Shown here: positions 1 to 10,427 of the stretch, piece after piece | Layout: each line of letters opens with the position of its first letter | How positions within the stretch are numbered: the stretch's first letter is position 1 | From: JBDNJM01 sp041687755 | GTDB lineage: Bacteria; Planctomycetota; UBA1135; GCA-002686595 | Direction: 5' to 3' | Assembly: GCA_041687755.1 (NCBI GenBank) | Contig: JBDNJM010000142.1 | Coordinates: 1-38,307 of the forward strand | Length of the DNA stretch: 38,307 nucleotides | The notes under the pieces: generated by a model | Told to the model about the DNA's origin: nothing | The model's input: the letters and a program-made list of their open reading frames with translations, nothing else | Database searches by the model: none | Program-made: the position numbers and the translations under genes

Positions 1-207
1 CCCCCTCCTCTCCCCCAGGACCAAGCGGGCTCCCCCCCAGGACCCAGGTGGTCAGATCTTCAGGCGCGGACCAGTGCCCCAAGTCGGTGGATTGCCACTC
101 AGGCCTCAAGTAATGGGCCCGAGGGGGCTGCCGGGTGCTCTCGGCGATAGGTAGACTTCGCGGTTCCCCATCACCGACCGAAGTCCGAAATCAGCCCCTG
201 AGCCCCC

Positions 208-2034
208 ATGAGCGCCTCCATCGAGGAGATCCGCAACATCGCGATCGTTGCCCACGTCGACCACGGCAAGACCACCCTGGTCGACACCATGTTCCGCTTC
301 GCCGGCACGTTCCGCGATAACCAGGAAGTTCCTGATCGCGTGATGGACTCGGATGCCCAGGAACGCGAACGTGGCATCACGATCCTCGCGAAGAACACCG
401 CGATCAACTACCGCGGCACGCGCGTCAACATCGTCGACACGCCCGGACACGCCGACTTCGGCGGCCAGGTAGAGCGCACGCTCGGCATGGCCGACGCGGT
501 GTTGCTGCTCGTCGACTCGTTCGAAGGCCCGAAGCCCCAGACGCGTTTCGTGCTGCGCAAGGCCTTCGAGCGCGGGCTCAAGGCGCTGGTCATGATCAAC
601 AAGATCGATCGGCCCGACGCCCGCCCCGAGGCCGTGCTCGACGAGGTCTTCGACCTGTTCGTCGAGCTCGGCGCAACCGACGACCAACTCGAGTTCCCGG
701 TCATCTACGGCTCCGGTCGCGACGGCTGGGCGGTGCGCGAACTCGGCAACCATCAGCAGGACCTCGGGCCGCTGATGGAGTTCTTGCTCGAGCACGTCAC
801 CCCGCCGATGCCCGATCCGGATGCTCCGCTGCAGTTCCAGTCGGTCACCATCGACCACGACGACTTCGTCGGTCGCATCGGCGTCGGTCGCGTGCAGCGC
901 GGGACCCTGCGCATCGGCGCGCGCCTGTCGCTGTGCCACCCCGACCGCAAGCGGTCCCCGCAGGTCAACGTCAAGAACCTCTATCGCTACGAGGGCCTCG
1001 CGAAGGTCCCGTGCGACGCGGTCGTGGCGGGCGACATCGCCGTCGTCGCCGGCATCGAGGAACTCTCGATCGGTGACACCCTGTGCCCCGTCGATGCCAA
1101 CGAGCCGCTCCCCGCGATCCTGCTCGACGAGCCGACCATCGCGATGCAGTTCCAGGTCAACGACTCACCTCTCGCCGGGCGCGAGGGCAAGTATGTCACC
1201 AGCCGGCAAGTCTGGAGCCGCCTCGAGAAGGCCGCCCTGCGCGACGCCGCGCTCTACATCGCCGAAAGCGAGGGCAAGGACTCCTTCGAGGTCTCCGGCC
1301 GCGGTGTGATGCACCTCGGTGTGCTCATCGAGAACATGCGCCGCGAGAACTTCGAGTTCGCCGTCGGCAAGCCCCGGGTGATCATCAAGGAGATCGACGG
1401 CGTGCGCTGCGAGCCGATGGAGCGCGCCACCATCGAGGTCCCGGGCGACTCGGCCGGACGCGTCATCGAGTACCTCGGCCGTCGACGCGGCGAGATGCTC
1501 GAAATGGACGGCGAGGGCGCGATGACCCGCCTCGAGTTCAAGATCCCCGCTCGCGGCCTGATCGGCGCGCGCACGGCGCTGCTCACCCTGACCCAGGGCG
1601 AGGCCATCCTCAGCCACATCTTCGACTGCTGGGAGCCAGACGGCGGCCCGATCCCGCGGCGCAACGGCGCGGTGCTGGTCTCCGACCGCCCCGGCCCCGT
1701 CGTCGCCTACGCCCTGGCCGGCCTGCTCGACCGCGGCGGGTTCTTCGTCGAGCCGGGCGAAGAGGTCTACGAGGGCATGGTCGTGGGCGAGAGCAACAAG
1801 CCCGGCGACCTGAGCCTCAACGTCTGCCGCGGCAAGAAGCTCACAAACATGCGCGCCTCCGGTAAGGACGACAACGTCAACCTGCCGCCCCCGCGCAAGA
1901 TGAGCCTCGAGGAGTCCCTCGAGTACATCGAGGACGACGAGTTGCTTGAGGTGACGCCCTCGAACATGCGCATCCGCAAGCGCGCCCTCGACGAGAACAC
2001 GCGCCGCAAGGAGGCGAAGGCCGCCAAGGTCTGA
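208..2034 (+). CDS. typA: Translational GTPase TypA/BipA
   Basis: 608 residues, the normal TypA length. This ribosome-associated GTPase of the elongation-factor superfamily acts in ribosome assembly and stress or low-temperature growth. Visible G motifs are AHVDHGKT (residues 15-22, P-loop), RGITI (55-59), DTPGH (77-81) and NKID (131-134). These are followed by EF-Tu-like domain II, EF-G-like domains III and V and the TypA-specific C-terminal region, which includes the conserved stretch RGLIGARTALLT. The ATG start is chosen because the GTPase domain begins 8 residues later (IRNIAIVAHVDHGKT). No clear Shine-Dalgarno sequence precedes it, as for most genes here. It is monocistronic, with convergent neighbours downstream. 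The first 207 bases hold no gene I can support; they are a C-rich leader or the end of an upstream intergenic region. Confidence 0.97.
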   Translation: MSASIEEIRNIAIVAHVDHGKTTLVDTMFRFAGTFRDNQEVPDRVMDSDAQERERGITILAKNTAINYRGTRVNIVDTPGHADFGGQVERTLGMADAVLLLVDSFEGPKPQTRFVLRKAFERGLKALVMINKIDRPDARPEAVLDEVFDLFVELGATDDQLEFPVIYGSGRDGWAVRELGNHQQDLGPLMEFLLEHVTPPMPDPDAPLQFQSVTIDHDDFVGRIGVGRVQRGTLRIGARLSLCHPDRKRSPQVNVKNLYRYEGLAKVPCDAVVAGDIAVVAGIEELSIGDTLCPVDANEPLPAILLDEPTIAMQFQVNDSPLAGREGKYVTSRQVWSRLEKAALRDAALYIAESEGKDSFEVSGRGVMHLGVLIENMRRENFEFAVGKPRVIIKEIDGVRCEPMERATIEVPGDSAGRVIEYLGRRRGEMLEMDGEGAMTRLEFKIPARGLIGARTALLTLTQGEAILSHIFDCWEPDGGPIPRRNGAVLVSDRPGPVVAYALAGLLDRGGFFVEPGEEVYEGMVVGESNKPGDLSLNVCRGKKLTNMRASGKDDNVNLPPPRKMSLEESLEYIEDDELLEVTPSNMRIRKRALDENTRRKEAKAAKV

Positions 2035-2186
2035 GAGGCTGTGAAACAATGGCGCTGCTTGAGCGAAGTGCCTCTCAGTTGCCTTCTGGCCCTTCGCCTG
2101 AAGGCGCCGGGGCTCGAGGGCGCTCACGGATTGCGCCCGGCGCAATGATTCACTCATCGTGAGCGCGAGCGCCACAAGGCGCCTGC

Positions 2187-2234
2187 AACGCATCGGCCCC
2201 GCCCCAGCAACTGCTGGGGCGGGGCCGATGCGTT
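2187..2234. terminator. Perfect 23-bp inverted repeat between convergent genes
   Basis: The arms 2187-2209 and 2212-2234 are perfect reverse complements (AACGCATCGGCC... and its mirror), separated by only 2 nt, so a very stable GC-rich hairpin is certain. It lies in the 337-bp gap between typA (+) and the hydrolase (minus), which fits a bidirectional terminator. Neither side has a T-tract, so rho-independent termination is not proven; it could instead block readthrough or protect mRNA 3' ends. A second, weaker hairpin (GGGCGG/CCGCCC) follows about 15 nt downstream. The rest of 2035-2371 shows no coding signal. Confidence 0.6.
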
Positions 2235-2371
2235 CTGAAGGCTTCGGGGCGGGAGCTTCCGCCCGCCGATACAACGGCATCCATCCCTTGCGGTGTCCTC
2301 GCTTCCACTGTGTTCCGCAGTTCACAATGGCTACCGACCCACCGCGCAGGAACCTCGAGCCGAAGCCCCGC

Positions 2372-3295
2372 TCAGCCCTCCAAGAACTCCCCCACCGCCG
2401 CCCACCAGCGCGCGCGCGGCCGCTCAAGATGGATCGCATGCCCGCCGCCCGGCAGCACGACGAAGCGCTTGTCGAAGTTCGGCAGGCCTGAGAAGAACGC
2501 CATCTGGTCCTCCATCTTGGTGCGCGCCTCATGCTCGCCGAGCACCAACATCGTGGGCGCCTTGATCTCCTCCGGGTCGAGCACCGGCAGCCCGCCGAAG
2601 TAGTCCATGAGCGCCCCGTTCGGACTCTCGGGATCCGCCGCGATCGCCGCGTCCGCATAGAACTCCACCATCGCCGGGTCGTAGCACCCTTCGACTAAGT
2701 CTCCGAAGGCGCCCGTGCGTTCGTTGCTGCGAAAGCGCTCGGCCGGAGCGTCCGGCGCGAACCCGAGCGGCTGCCAGCGCGATCCGTAGAGCACCAGTCG
2801 CGCCACCCGCCCCGGGTGCTCCTCCGCGTACAGGCCCGCGACCTGCGAGCCCCAGCTCCAGCCAACGAGGTGCACGCGCTCGACGCCGCGCTGCTCCACC
2901 AGGTACTCGACGGCCGCGTGCACGTCGAGCACGGCCTCGGCGGCCCGACAGGCGCTCGGAGCCACTGGATCAGCGGAGACCCCGTAGCCCTGAACGTCCA
3001 GGCAGAAGGTGTCCCAACCCCTTGCCGCGAGCGCCTCCATCGCCGAGTAGTCCTCGAACTGCAAGTCGAAATTCGGCCGCCCGGACCAGGTCGCTCCGTG
3101 CAGGAACAGAACGACTTGGCCCGTGGCCCCGACGGTCTCCGGCGTCTCCGCCTCCGTGCGCTCCCAAAGGCTCAGGCGCTGGCCTGCCCGCGTCACCCAA
3201 TGCTGCTGCCCAACGGCAGCCGCCGACGGATCCTTGAACGCGGGACGGGGAACGACCGCCAGGCAGCCGACCAGCAGGCAGAGTTTCCAGTTCAT
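2372..3295 (-). CDS. Exported alpha/beta-fold hydrolase
   Basis: A 307-residue alpha/beta hydrolase of unknown substrate. Residues 1-18 (MNWKLCLLVGCLAVVPRPAF...) form a short hydrophobic signal-like segment. The frame is open 67 codons further upstream, but that extension is Arg-rich low-complexity sequence without homology character, so the ATG at 3295 is preferred. The oxyanion motif is LHGATWSG (65-72), the nucleophile elbow is GWSWGS with Ser148, and the catalytic His286 sits in GGGHAIHLERP. The acid after strand 6 lies in LVLGEHEA, where a Glu may replace the usual Asp. It lies downstream of the cox cluster on the same strand but 273 bp away, so it is probably independent. Esterase, lipase or another activity cannot be told from sequence. 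Confidence 0.8.
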   Translation of the reverse strand: MNWKLCLLVGCLAVVPRPAFKDPSAAAVGQQHWVTRAGQRLSLWERTEAETPETVGATGQVVLFLHGATWSGRPNFDLQFEDYSAMEALAARGWDTFCLDVQGYGVSADPVAPSACRAAEAVLDVHAAVEYLVEQRGVERVHLVGWSWGSQVAGLYAEEHPGRVARLVLYGSRWQPLGFAPDAPAERFRSNERTGAFGDLVEGCYDPAMVEFYADAAIAADPESPNGALMDYFGGLPVLDPEEIKAPTMLVLGEHEARTKMEDQMAFFSGLPNFDKRFVVLPGGGHAIHLERPRARWWAAVGEFLEG

Positions 3296-3568
3296 GCAAC
3301 GGGGGTACGCGCGCCGGACCGACTCACGCGCCCGGCCCCGGGAACTCGACGTGCCCTGGGCCGCGGTGCCCAACTCGAGCGTCTGCTGCTCGCCCAGGCT
3401 AGGCCGAGCGGAGGCTGGACCCTGAAGCCTAAAGCTCAAGAGTCCCAGCCCCGTAGGCCGCCGCCGCCGCTCCCTGGCCCGGGAGGCCGAGTCCACCGGC
3501 CGTTCCCGCGGCCCACGGACGCTGCGAGCTGCGAACGCCGCGATGAAGGCGGCGAAGCGCTGCTCCCC

Positions 3569-4207
3569 CTATCGCGAGACGGCCAGAATCGCGATCAGCA
3601 TCAGGATCCAGACGACGTCCAAGAAGTGCCAGTAGAGCGCCACGTTGGTGACCGGCTCGTAGTTCGCTGCGGAGTACTCCCCTCTTACCGCGCGCGACGT
3701 CACCGGGAACAGCCGCGCGAGTCCGCCGACGACGTGCAGCAGGTGCAGCACGGTCAGAATCACGAACAGCGCCGCGTGTCGGTTGTTGAAGTCAAACTCC
3801 AGGCCGGCGTCGATCATCTGCCACCAGTTGATGGCCTGGCTGACCATGAACAGCAGCCCGAGCCCAAGCGTCGCCTTGAGCCACTTCGAGAGGCCCGCCA
3901 CGTCGTTCGCACGGATCGACTTGATCGCGACCGAGAGCGTCACCGAGGAGAGCACAATCAGCGCCGTCGAGATCAGCAGGCCGTTGCGCACGATCGGCAT
4001 CACCGCCGTGTCCGGCGGGTCCTGCCTCGTCATCAGCAGGACGTACAGCAAGATCGTGGCGCCGAAGATGAACGCGAGGCTCGCGATGAACAGCTTCACC
4101 CCGAGCGTCCCGATCCCGGTGGGCTCGGGCTCCCGCAGGCGGCGGATGGAGTCGTCGTCGGCGAGCTCGAGGTCAAGCGAGTCGCTGGGCTTGAAGCTGA
4201 AGATCAT
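3569..4207 (-). CDS. Second cytochrome c oxidase subunit III-like protein
   Basis: 212 residues with about five predicted membrane helices. The C-terminal signature NVALYWHFLDVVWILMLIAI is the conserved heme-copper oxidase subunit III end, and the internal HAALFVILTVLHLLHVVGG matches the helix that carries GLHGIHVIAG in canonical subunit III. It differs from the other subunit III in the window (5214-6083) by lacking the His-rich N-terminus and the long loop. It starts with a charged roughly 33-residue segment (MIFSFKPSDSLDLELADDDS). The gene sits 399 bp beyond the end of the cox operon, after a likely terminator, so it may be separately transcribed. It could be an additional subunit of this caa3 oxidase, a partner of another oxidase, or a diverged duplicate. 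Confidence 0.85.
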   Translation of the reverse strand: MIFSFKPSDSLDLELADDDSIRRLREPEPTGIGTLGVKLFIASLAFIFGATILLYVLLMTRQDPPDTAVMPIVRNGLLISTALIVLSSVTLSVAIKSIRANDVAGLSKWLKATLGLGLLFMVSQAINWWQMIDAGLEFDFNNRHAALFVILTVLHLLHVVGGLARLFPVTSRAVRGEYSAANYEPVTNVALYWHFLDVVWILMLIAILAVSR

Positions 4208-4395
4208 GGTCGAGAGAAGGGCTCGGAACGGTTCCTGGATTCTTAGGCCCAGCTAGCCACCAGGGTAAGTGGCGCGGCTCGCTATGCGTCGCCGAGTCGG
4301 GAGTTGCGGAACCTGACGGCAGCCCTAGCCGCGCGGGCTCCACCCCGCTGGCACTGGGCCTACCCGCCAGCGAGCCGCAGAGGCGAGCCAAAGAG

Positions 4396-4478
4396 GCGGC
4401 AGCTGCCCCCCCCGCCAGAGGGGGGGCTCCGCCGCAGGATGTGGCTGCGCGGGCGAGATGGACCGGACGGAAAAAAAA
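4396..4478. other. GC hairpin and A8 tract in 399-bp gap
   Basis: The gap 4208-4606 holds no gene I can support. It contains a hairpin with an 8-bp core GCCCCCCC/GGGGGGGC (4405-4412 with 4420-4427), extended by GCGGC/GCCGC (4396-4400 with 4431-4435). There is also a run of eight A at 4471-4478, which reads as T8 on the cox strand directly after CCGGAGGCCGG. The T8 could serve as a weak second terminator for the cox operon. The promoter for the subunit III-like gene at 4207 probably also lies in this gap, but I cannot assign -35/-10 boxes. Confidence 0.35.
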
Positions 4479-4540
4479 CCGGCCTCCGGGCGATCCTGGA
4501 GGGGTTCGGAGGCGGGAACTGCCGGATTCCGGTCAGACCC

Positions 4541-4578
4541 CATAAAAGTGGCCCGGCTACCCGCCGGGCAGCCGGGCC
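4541..4578 (-). terminator. Rho-independent terminator of the act-cox operon
   Basis: On the minus strand the subunit IV stop codon (4607) is followed after 28 nt by a 9-bp perfect stem (4550-4558 with 4570-4578, GGCCCGGCT/AGCCGGGCC, 11-nt loop) and then ACTTTTAT. The stem followed by a T-run in this place marks the likely 3' end of the act-sco-cox transcript. Confidence 0.7.
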
Positions 4579-4606
4579 GTTGGGCGCGGGCGATGACCGT
4601 CGAGGG

Positions 4607-5164
4607 TCAGTGGTCGGCGCCGTCCTGATCGCCTTCCGTGTGGGTCTCGCCATCGTGGTCGTCGGTGCCGTGATCCTCGCCGTCGGTGTCGTCCGCGGCG
4701 TGGTCTTCACCGTGGTCGCCCTCGTCAGCGTGCTCGTCAGCGTGCTCCGCCGCATGCTCCGCCGCGTGCTCGGCGTAGTTCGCGGCGTAATCGGGCGCTT
4801 GAGCGCCTTCCGGAGGAGCGTCGAAGCTGCGCTGGGTGATGGCGGGCTGGTTCTGACTGACGTCTAGCAAGGCGAACGTCACAAACAGGCCAGCGAAGAT
4901 CAGCGACGACATGAAGATCAGGCCGTTGAACGGCCGGTCCCACAGGAGGTGCATGAAGATCAGCGCGACCAGCAGGGCCTTCACCGTCGCGATGACCATG
5001 GCGATGATCAGGTCGACCGCGCCGAGGTCGTGCTGGGCCGACCAGACCGTGAGTACGGTCAGGGCAGTCAGGGTTGCCCAGACGCCGATAAGCATCCAGA
5101 CGGGGACGACGTGCGGACCGTCGTGATGGCCGTCGTGGCCTTGGGTGGTGGATTCAGAAGACAT
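4607..5164 (-). CDS. Cytochrome c oxidase subunit IV with His/Asp-rich tail
   Basis: 185 residues. Residues 20-105 contain three membrane helices typical of the short bacterial subunit IV family (COX4_pro/CtaF type), including VKALLVALIFMHLLWDRP, the most recognisable stretch. The N-terminus has HDGHHDGPH. The C-terminal 65 residues are unusual: EHAAEHAAEHADEHADEG and further DH/EDH units give 10 histidines among many Asp and Glu. Bacterial subunit IV normally ends soon after the last helix, so the tail is an addition and could bind metal ions; that role is inferred. It is the last gene of the cox block, 49 bp after coxC and followed by a terminator. The sequence GATCCCATGTCTTC around its start also occurs at the coxB start, which supports both starts. 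Confidence 0.85.
   Translation of the reverse strand: MSSESTTQGHDGHHDGPHVVPVWMLIGVWATLTALTVLTVWSAQHDLGAVDLIIAMVIATVKALLVALIFMHLLWDRPFNGLIFMSSLIFAGLFVTFALLDVSQNQPAITQRSFDAPPEGAQAPDYAANYAEHAAEHAAEHADEHADEGDHGEDHAADDTDGEDHGTDDHDGETHTEGDQDGADH
4723..4770. repeat. 12-bp tandem repeat, 4 copies, in the subunit IV tail
   Basis: Units CGTCAGCGTGCT, CGTCAGCGTGCT, CCGCCGCATGCT and CCGCCGCGTGCT run head to tail. They encode the repeated AEHA/DEHA tetrapeptides. The in-frame 12-bp period means the tail length can change without frameshift. Confidence 0.85.
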
Positions 5165-5213
5165 GGGATCTACCTCGAGGTTCTAGTGGCTTGAAGCGGT
5201 CAGCGGCTGCGGC

Positions 5214-6083
<870 letters not shown>

Positions 6084-6124
6084 CGCGTTTGGGGGGGCGG
6101 GACTTAGGTGTGATGGGTCGGGGC

Positions 6125-6177
6125 GGCGCTCGGGGGCAAAGCGCCGGAAGCCCTCTCAGGGGGAGAGAGGGCTTCCG
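6125..6177. promoter_or_regulatory. Two tandem hairpins in the coxA-coxC gap
   Basis: A perfect 13-bp stem (6145-6157 with 6165-6177, core GGAAGCCCTCTC/GAGAGGGCTTCC, 7-nt loop) begins 18 nt after the coxA stop on the transcribed strand. It is followed by a 6-bp stem GGCGCT/AGCGCC (6125-6130 with 6140-6145); base 6145 could belong to either. No T-tract follows. Such intercistronic hairpins commonly mark partial attenuation or RNA processing sites that set different subunit levels; which applies here is inference. Confidence 0.55.
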
Positions 6178-6195
6178 AGGGGGCTCGTTCGAGCC

Positions 6196-7911
<1,716 letters not shown>

Positions 7912-7974
7912 GAGTGAGTGCCTGAAGTGGTTCTCGTGTGCTTTGAGGGCGGGGCGCGGGTCGGGCCAGATGGC

Positions 7975-9045
7975 CTAGTTCGCGGCCTCCGCGGTGCTGA
8001 GCGACTTGATGTAGGCGATCAGCGCTTCGATGCGGCGATCGTCCAGGTTGCCCAGGAAGGAGTTCATCTGGTTCGGGTAGCCCTTTCGGACCTTCTCGCC
8101 CGGGTACAGGATGGACTCGCGGATGTAGTTCTCGTCGGGGACGAGTGAGGCGTCTTCCGCGTCGGTGAACTCGATCATCTCGCCGTCCCGGATGGAGCGC
8201 GAGAGGTTGTAGAAGCTCGGGCCGATCTTGACCGCATCCTCCTCTACCAGGTGGCAGGAGTTGCAGGCGCCGGCGTAGACGCGCGCGCCTTTCTCCGCCA
8301 ACGGGATCGCCGGGTCGATCATGAATTTGGCAATCTCGGTGATCTTCGCCTCGAAGTCCGCCGGTGTGTACACGTACACGGTCCGGCCCATGCCCGAGTG
8401 GTTCGTACCGCAGTACTCGGTGCAGAACAGGTTGAGCTCGACGTACCCCGTGTCTGCCAGGGTCCTCGCCTGCTCACGCACGCCCCCGTCGAGGTCCGCC
8501 AGGCTGAGGCTCTCGAACCACATGCTGGTGTAGCGGCCCGGGACTACGTCCTGCTTCACCCGGAACGCCGGAATGAACAGGCTGTGCAAGACGTCCGAGC
8601 TGGTCATGACCAGCTTGACCGGCGTCTCGGCTGGAATGTGCAGGTCCGTGTCCTTCGCGCCATTGGGATAGCTGAACTCCCAGCCCCACTGAAACGCGCG
8701 CACCTGAATCTCGTAGGCGTTCGAGGGCGCCTGCTTGAGGTCCATGTAGCCCTCGAAGCCAACCCAAAACATCGCCGCGCTCAGAATGGTCGGGATGACC
8801 GTCCAGGTGATCTCAAGGCTAGTCGAGTGGGTCGCTGTCTTGACCGCCTCGTGCCCGGGGCGGGCGCGGTACTTGAGCAGGAACCAACCCGTCACCGCGA
8901 CGATGGCAACGAACGAGACGATCGACACCCAGAGGATGAAGTAGAAGACGTTGTCGATGTCGCCTGCAAGGGTGGAACCCTCGACGTCGAAGAACAGGTT
9001 CCGCGCGCGGTTGCCGGCTTGGGCGATCAGCGGGAGTGAAGACAT
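7975..9045 (-). CDS. coxB: Cytochrome c oxidase subunit II fused to cytochrome c
   Basis: 356 residues from the ATG at 9045. A GTG 14 codons upstream would overlap the sco stop; the ATG is preferred because its context GATCCCATGTCTTC recurs at the subunit IV gene. Two membrane helices (about 31-57 and 75-97) precede the cupredoxin domain. CuA ligands are His154, Cys208, Glu210, Cys212, His216 and Met219 (CTEYCGTNHSGM). A C-terminal cytochrome c domain follows with CNSCH (261-265) and a probable axial Met327 in YPNQMNSF, which defines a caa3-type oxidase. It accepts electrons from ACIII or a soluble carrier and passes them to CuA. It sits between sco, its likely CuA loader, and coxA. Confidence 0.96.
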   Translation of the reverse strand: MSSLPLIAQAGNRARNLFFDVEGSTLAGDIDNVFYFILWVSIVSFVAIVAVTGWFLLKYRARPGHEAVKTATHSTSLEITWTVIPTILSAAMFWVGFEGYMDLKQAPSNAYEIQVRAFQWGWEFSYPNGAKDTDLHIPAETPVKLVMTSSDVLHSLFIPAFRVKQDVVPGRYTSMWFESLSLADLDGGVREQARTLADTGYVELNLFCTEYCGTNHSGMGRTVYVYTPADFEAKITEIAKFMIDPAIPLAEKGARVYAGACNSCHLVEEDAVKIGPSFYNLSRSIRDGEMIEFTDAEDASLVPDENYIRESILYPGEKVRKGYPNQMNSFLGNLDDRRIEALIAYIKSLSTAEAAN

Positions 9046-9076
9046 GGGATCGGCTTCGGGGAGAGAGAAGAAGGCC

Positions 9077-10099
9077 TCAGACGCCACGGTCGACTCGGGT
9101 CGACTCGGGTGTGCTGTCGACCGCAGTCGACTCGGGCTCTGGGGTCGGGGTGTGGGCGGCCGCGGCGTCGCTGGCTGCGACCGGCATCGGGGCCTGGGAG
9201 AGCTTGCGGGGGCGGCCCGTCATCGAGCTGAGAATTTCCTGGCGCCAGAACAGCACCAGGAAGCCGCCGAAGATCACCACGATGAGGAGTCCGCCAAGCT
9301 TCATGGCGGAGCGGGCCTGCATGACGTACGAGCCCGCGTCGGGGTCGAAGGAGAAGCAGGTCAGGCGGATCCGGTCGATGATGTTGCCGAGGGCGCCCTT
9401 GGAGGCCTCGATCATCGAGTAGCGGAAGGTGTTGGGCTCGTACTGGATGCCGAACAGGTAGCGCGAGACAACGCCCTCGGGCGTGCACAGGATCAGCGCG
9501 GCCTCGTGGCTGTACTCGCCGTTGACCAGGTCGTACCCGTAGCCGGCGGCGGCGGCGGCCGTGCGGATGACGGCCTCACCGGCTTCTTCGTCCGCTAGGC
9601 CTGCGGTCAGGAAGTCCCAGCCGGCCACGTCCCCCTCGCCCGTGTAGCGGTCGAAGTAGACGCCCTCGGTGAGTTTGGCGCGGGCAGCGGACTCCGCCGG
9701 GTCGATCCCGATCGTGACGATCTGAATGTCCTCGCCGAGGGTGAACCCGGCTTCGTTGAGCACGTCCACCACCCCGTTGAGCTGCAGCTGGCAAAGCTGC
9801 GGGCAGTCGGAGTAGTTGAAGGTCAGCAGGACCGGCCGATCGGCCCGGAACGAGTCCCCCAGCGCGACGCGCACGCCTTCCTCGTTGGTGAACTCGAGGT
9901 TCAAGGGGAGCTGGGCCCCGAGCTGCTGCTCGACGCCTGTGTTCTCGGTCCCGCGCGGGACGCCGTTGTTGACCTGGGCACCGGTCGCACTGCAGAGGGC
10001 CACCCCGCACAGCGCTGCCGCCGCCCACAGGCCCAGGCCCGCCCGAAGCGGGGTGCTCTGGCCGGCGAGGGGCGGATAGTTCAGGTGGGAGTTCTGCAC
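9077..10099 (-). CDS. sco: SCO1/SenC-family CuA assembly protein
   Basis: 340 residues. An N-terminal signal or anchor segment (about 17-40) leads into the thioredoxin-like SCO fold. The Cu-binding CPQLC motif has Cys99 and Cys103, and the third ligand is His198 (GEYSHEAAL). Unlike typical SCO1 it has a second membrane helix near residues 268-285 and a cytosolic tail of about 50 residues. SCO proteins deliver copper to, or reduce the thiols of, the CuA site of subunit II, and coxB is the next gene, 31 bp downstream. The C-terminal residues (ESTAVDSTPESTRVDRGV) are encoded by a short imperfect DNA repeat and may be variable. Confidence 0.92.
   Translation of the reverse strand: MQNSHLNYPPLAGQSTPLRAGLGLWAAAALCGVALCSATGAQVNNGVPRGTENTGVEQQLGAQLPLNLEFTNEEGVRVALGDSFRADRPVLLTFNYSDCPQLCQLQLNGVVDVLNEAGFTLGEDIQIVTIGIDPAESAARAKLTEGVYFDRYTGEGDVAGWDFLTAGLADEEAGEAVIRTAAAAAGYGYDLVNGEYSHEAALILCTPEGVVSRYLFGIQYEPNTFRYSMIEASKGALGNIIDRIRLTCFSFDPDAGSYVMQARSAMKLGGLLIVVIFGGFLVLFWRQEILSSMTGRPRKLSQAPMPVAASDAAAAHTPTPEPESTAVDSTPESTRVDRGV
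9089..9135. repeat. GTCGACTCGG imperfect repeat at the sco 3' end
   Basis: Copies start at 9089, 9099 and 9126. The first two are adjacent 10-mers; since 10 is not a multiple of three, gain or loss of one unit would shift the frame of the sco tail. They encode the low-complexity Ser/Thr/Val/Asp end of the protein. Confidence 0.75.
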
Positions 10100-10131
10100 T
10101 GTTCTAATATCGGCCAGGGGAAGGGTTCCGG

Positions 10132-10425
10132 CTAGCGAAGCTCCTCGAGAACCCGACTCTTGGCCAGGTCCAGGGGCACATGTACGACCTCCCCAGCCTC
10201 CCCGACGGAGACAACTCCGTAAGAGTTGAGGGTCGCCTGCTGGGCTTCGATGGCCGCATCAGTCTCGCTGTACGGGACGGCCAGGACCTTAGTGCCGCGC
10301 TCGTTCTCGACGCCCATGAGGTACAGGGCCTGGACGGACACCACGATAGCGCTGATAGCGATGATCCCGGCAATGCCGAGCACCGCGAGGCGGCCGACGT
10401 GGAGGGTGTCTTGGGCTGCTGCCAT
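10132..10425 (-). CDS. Small single-helix membrane protein of the ACIII cluster
   Basis: 97 residues with one membrane helix (about 12-36, VLGIAGIIAISAIVVSVQALYLMG). A soluble domain of about 60 residues follows, containing VENERGTKVLAVPYSETD and a Tyr-Gly-Val-Val-Ser segment. I do not recognise the family. It starts 2 bp after the actF stop and ends 32 bp before sco, so it is translated with the respiratory genes. Position suggests a small accessory or structural subunit of ACIII or of an ACIII-oxidase supercomplex, or an assembly factor. This is inference from place and topology only. Confidence 0.75.
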   Translation of the reverse strand: MAAAQDTLHVGRLAVLGIAGIIAISAIVVSVQALYLMGVENERGTKVLAVPYSETDAAIEAQQATLNSYGVVSVGEAGEVVHVPLDLAKSRVLEELR

Positions 10426-10427
10426 GA

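Noticed and set aside
1165..2658. 497-codon minus-strand frame covering the typA 3' end and the gap
   Set aside because: It overlaps a certain gene, has Arg/Ala-rich low-complexity sequence and bridges the perfect inverted repeat; it is a GC shadow.
4304..4867. Plus-strand frame over the subunit IV tail and terminator, rich in Val/Arg/Gly
   Set aside because: It is antisense to the His/Asp-rich tail and to the terminator, with no recognisable domain.
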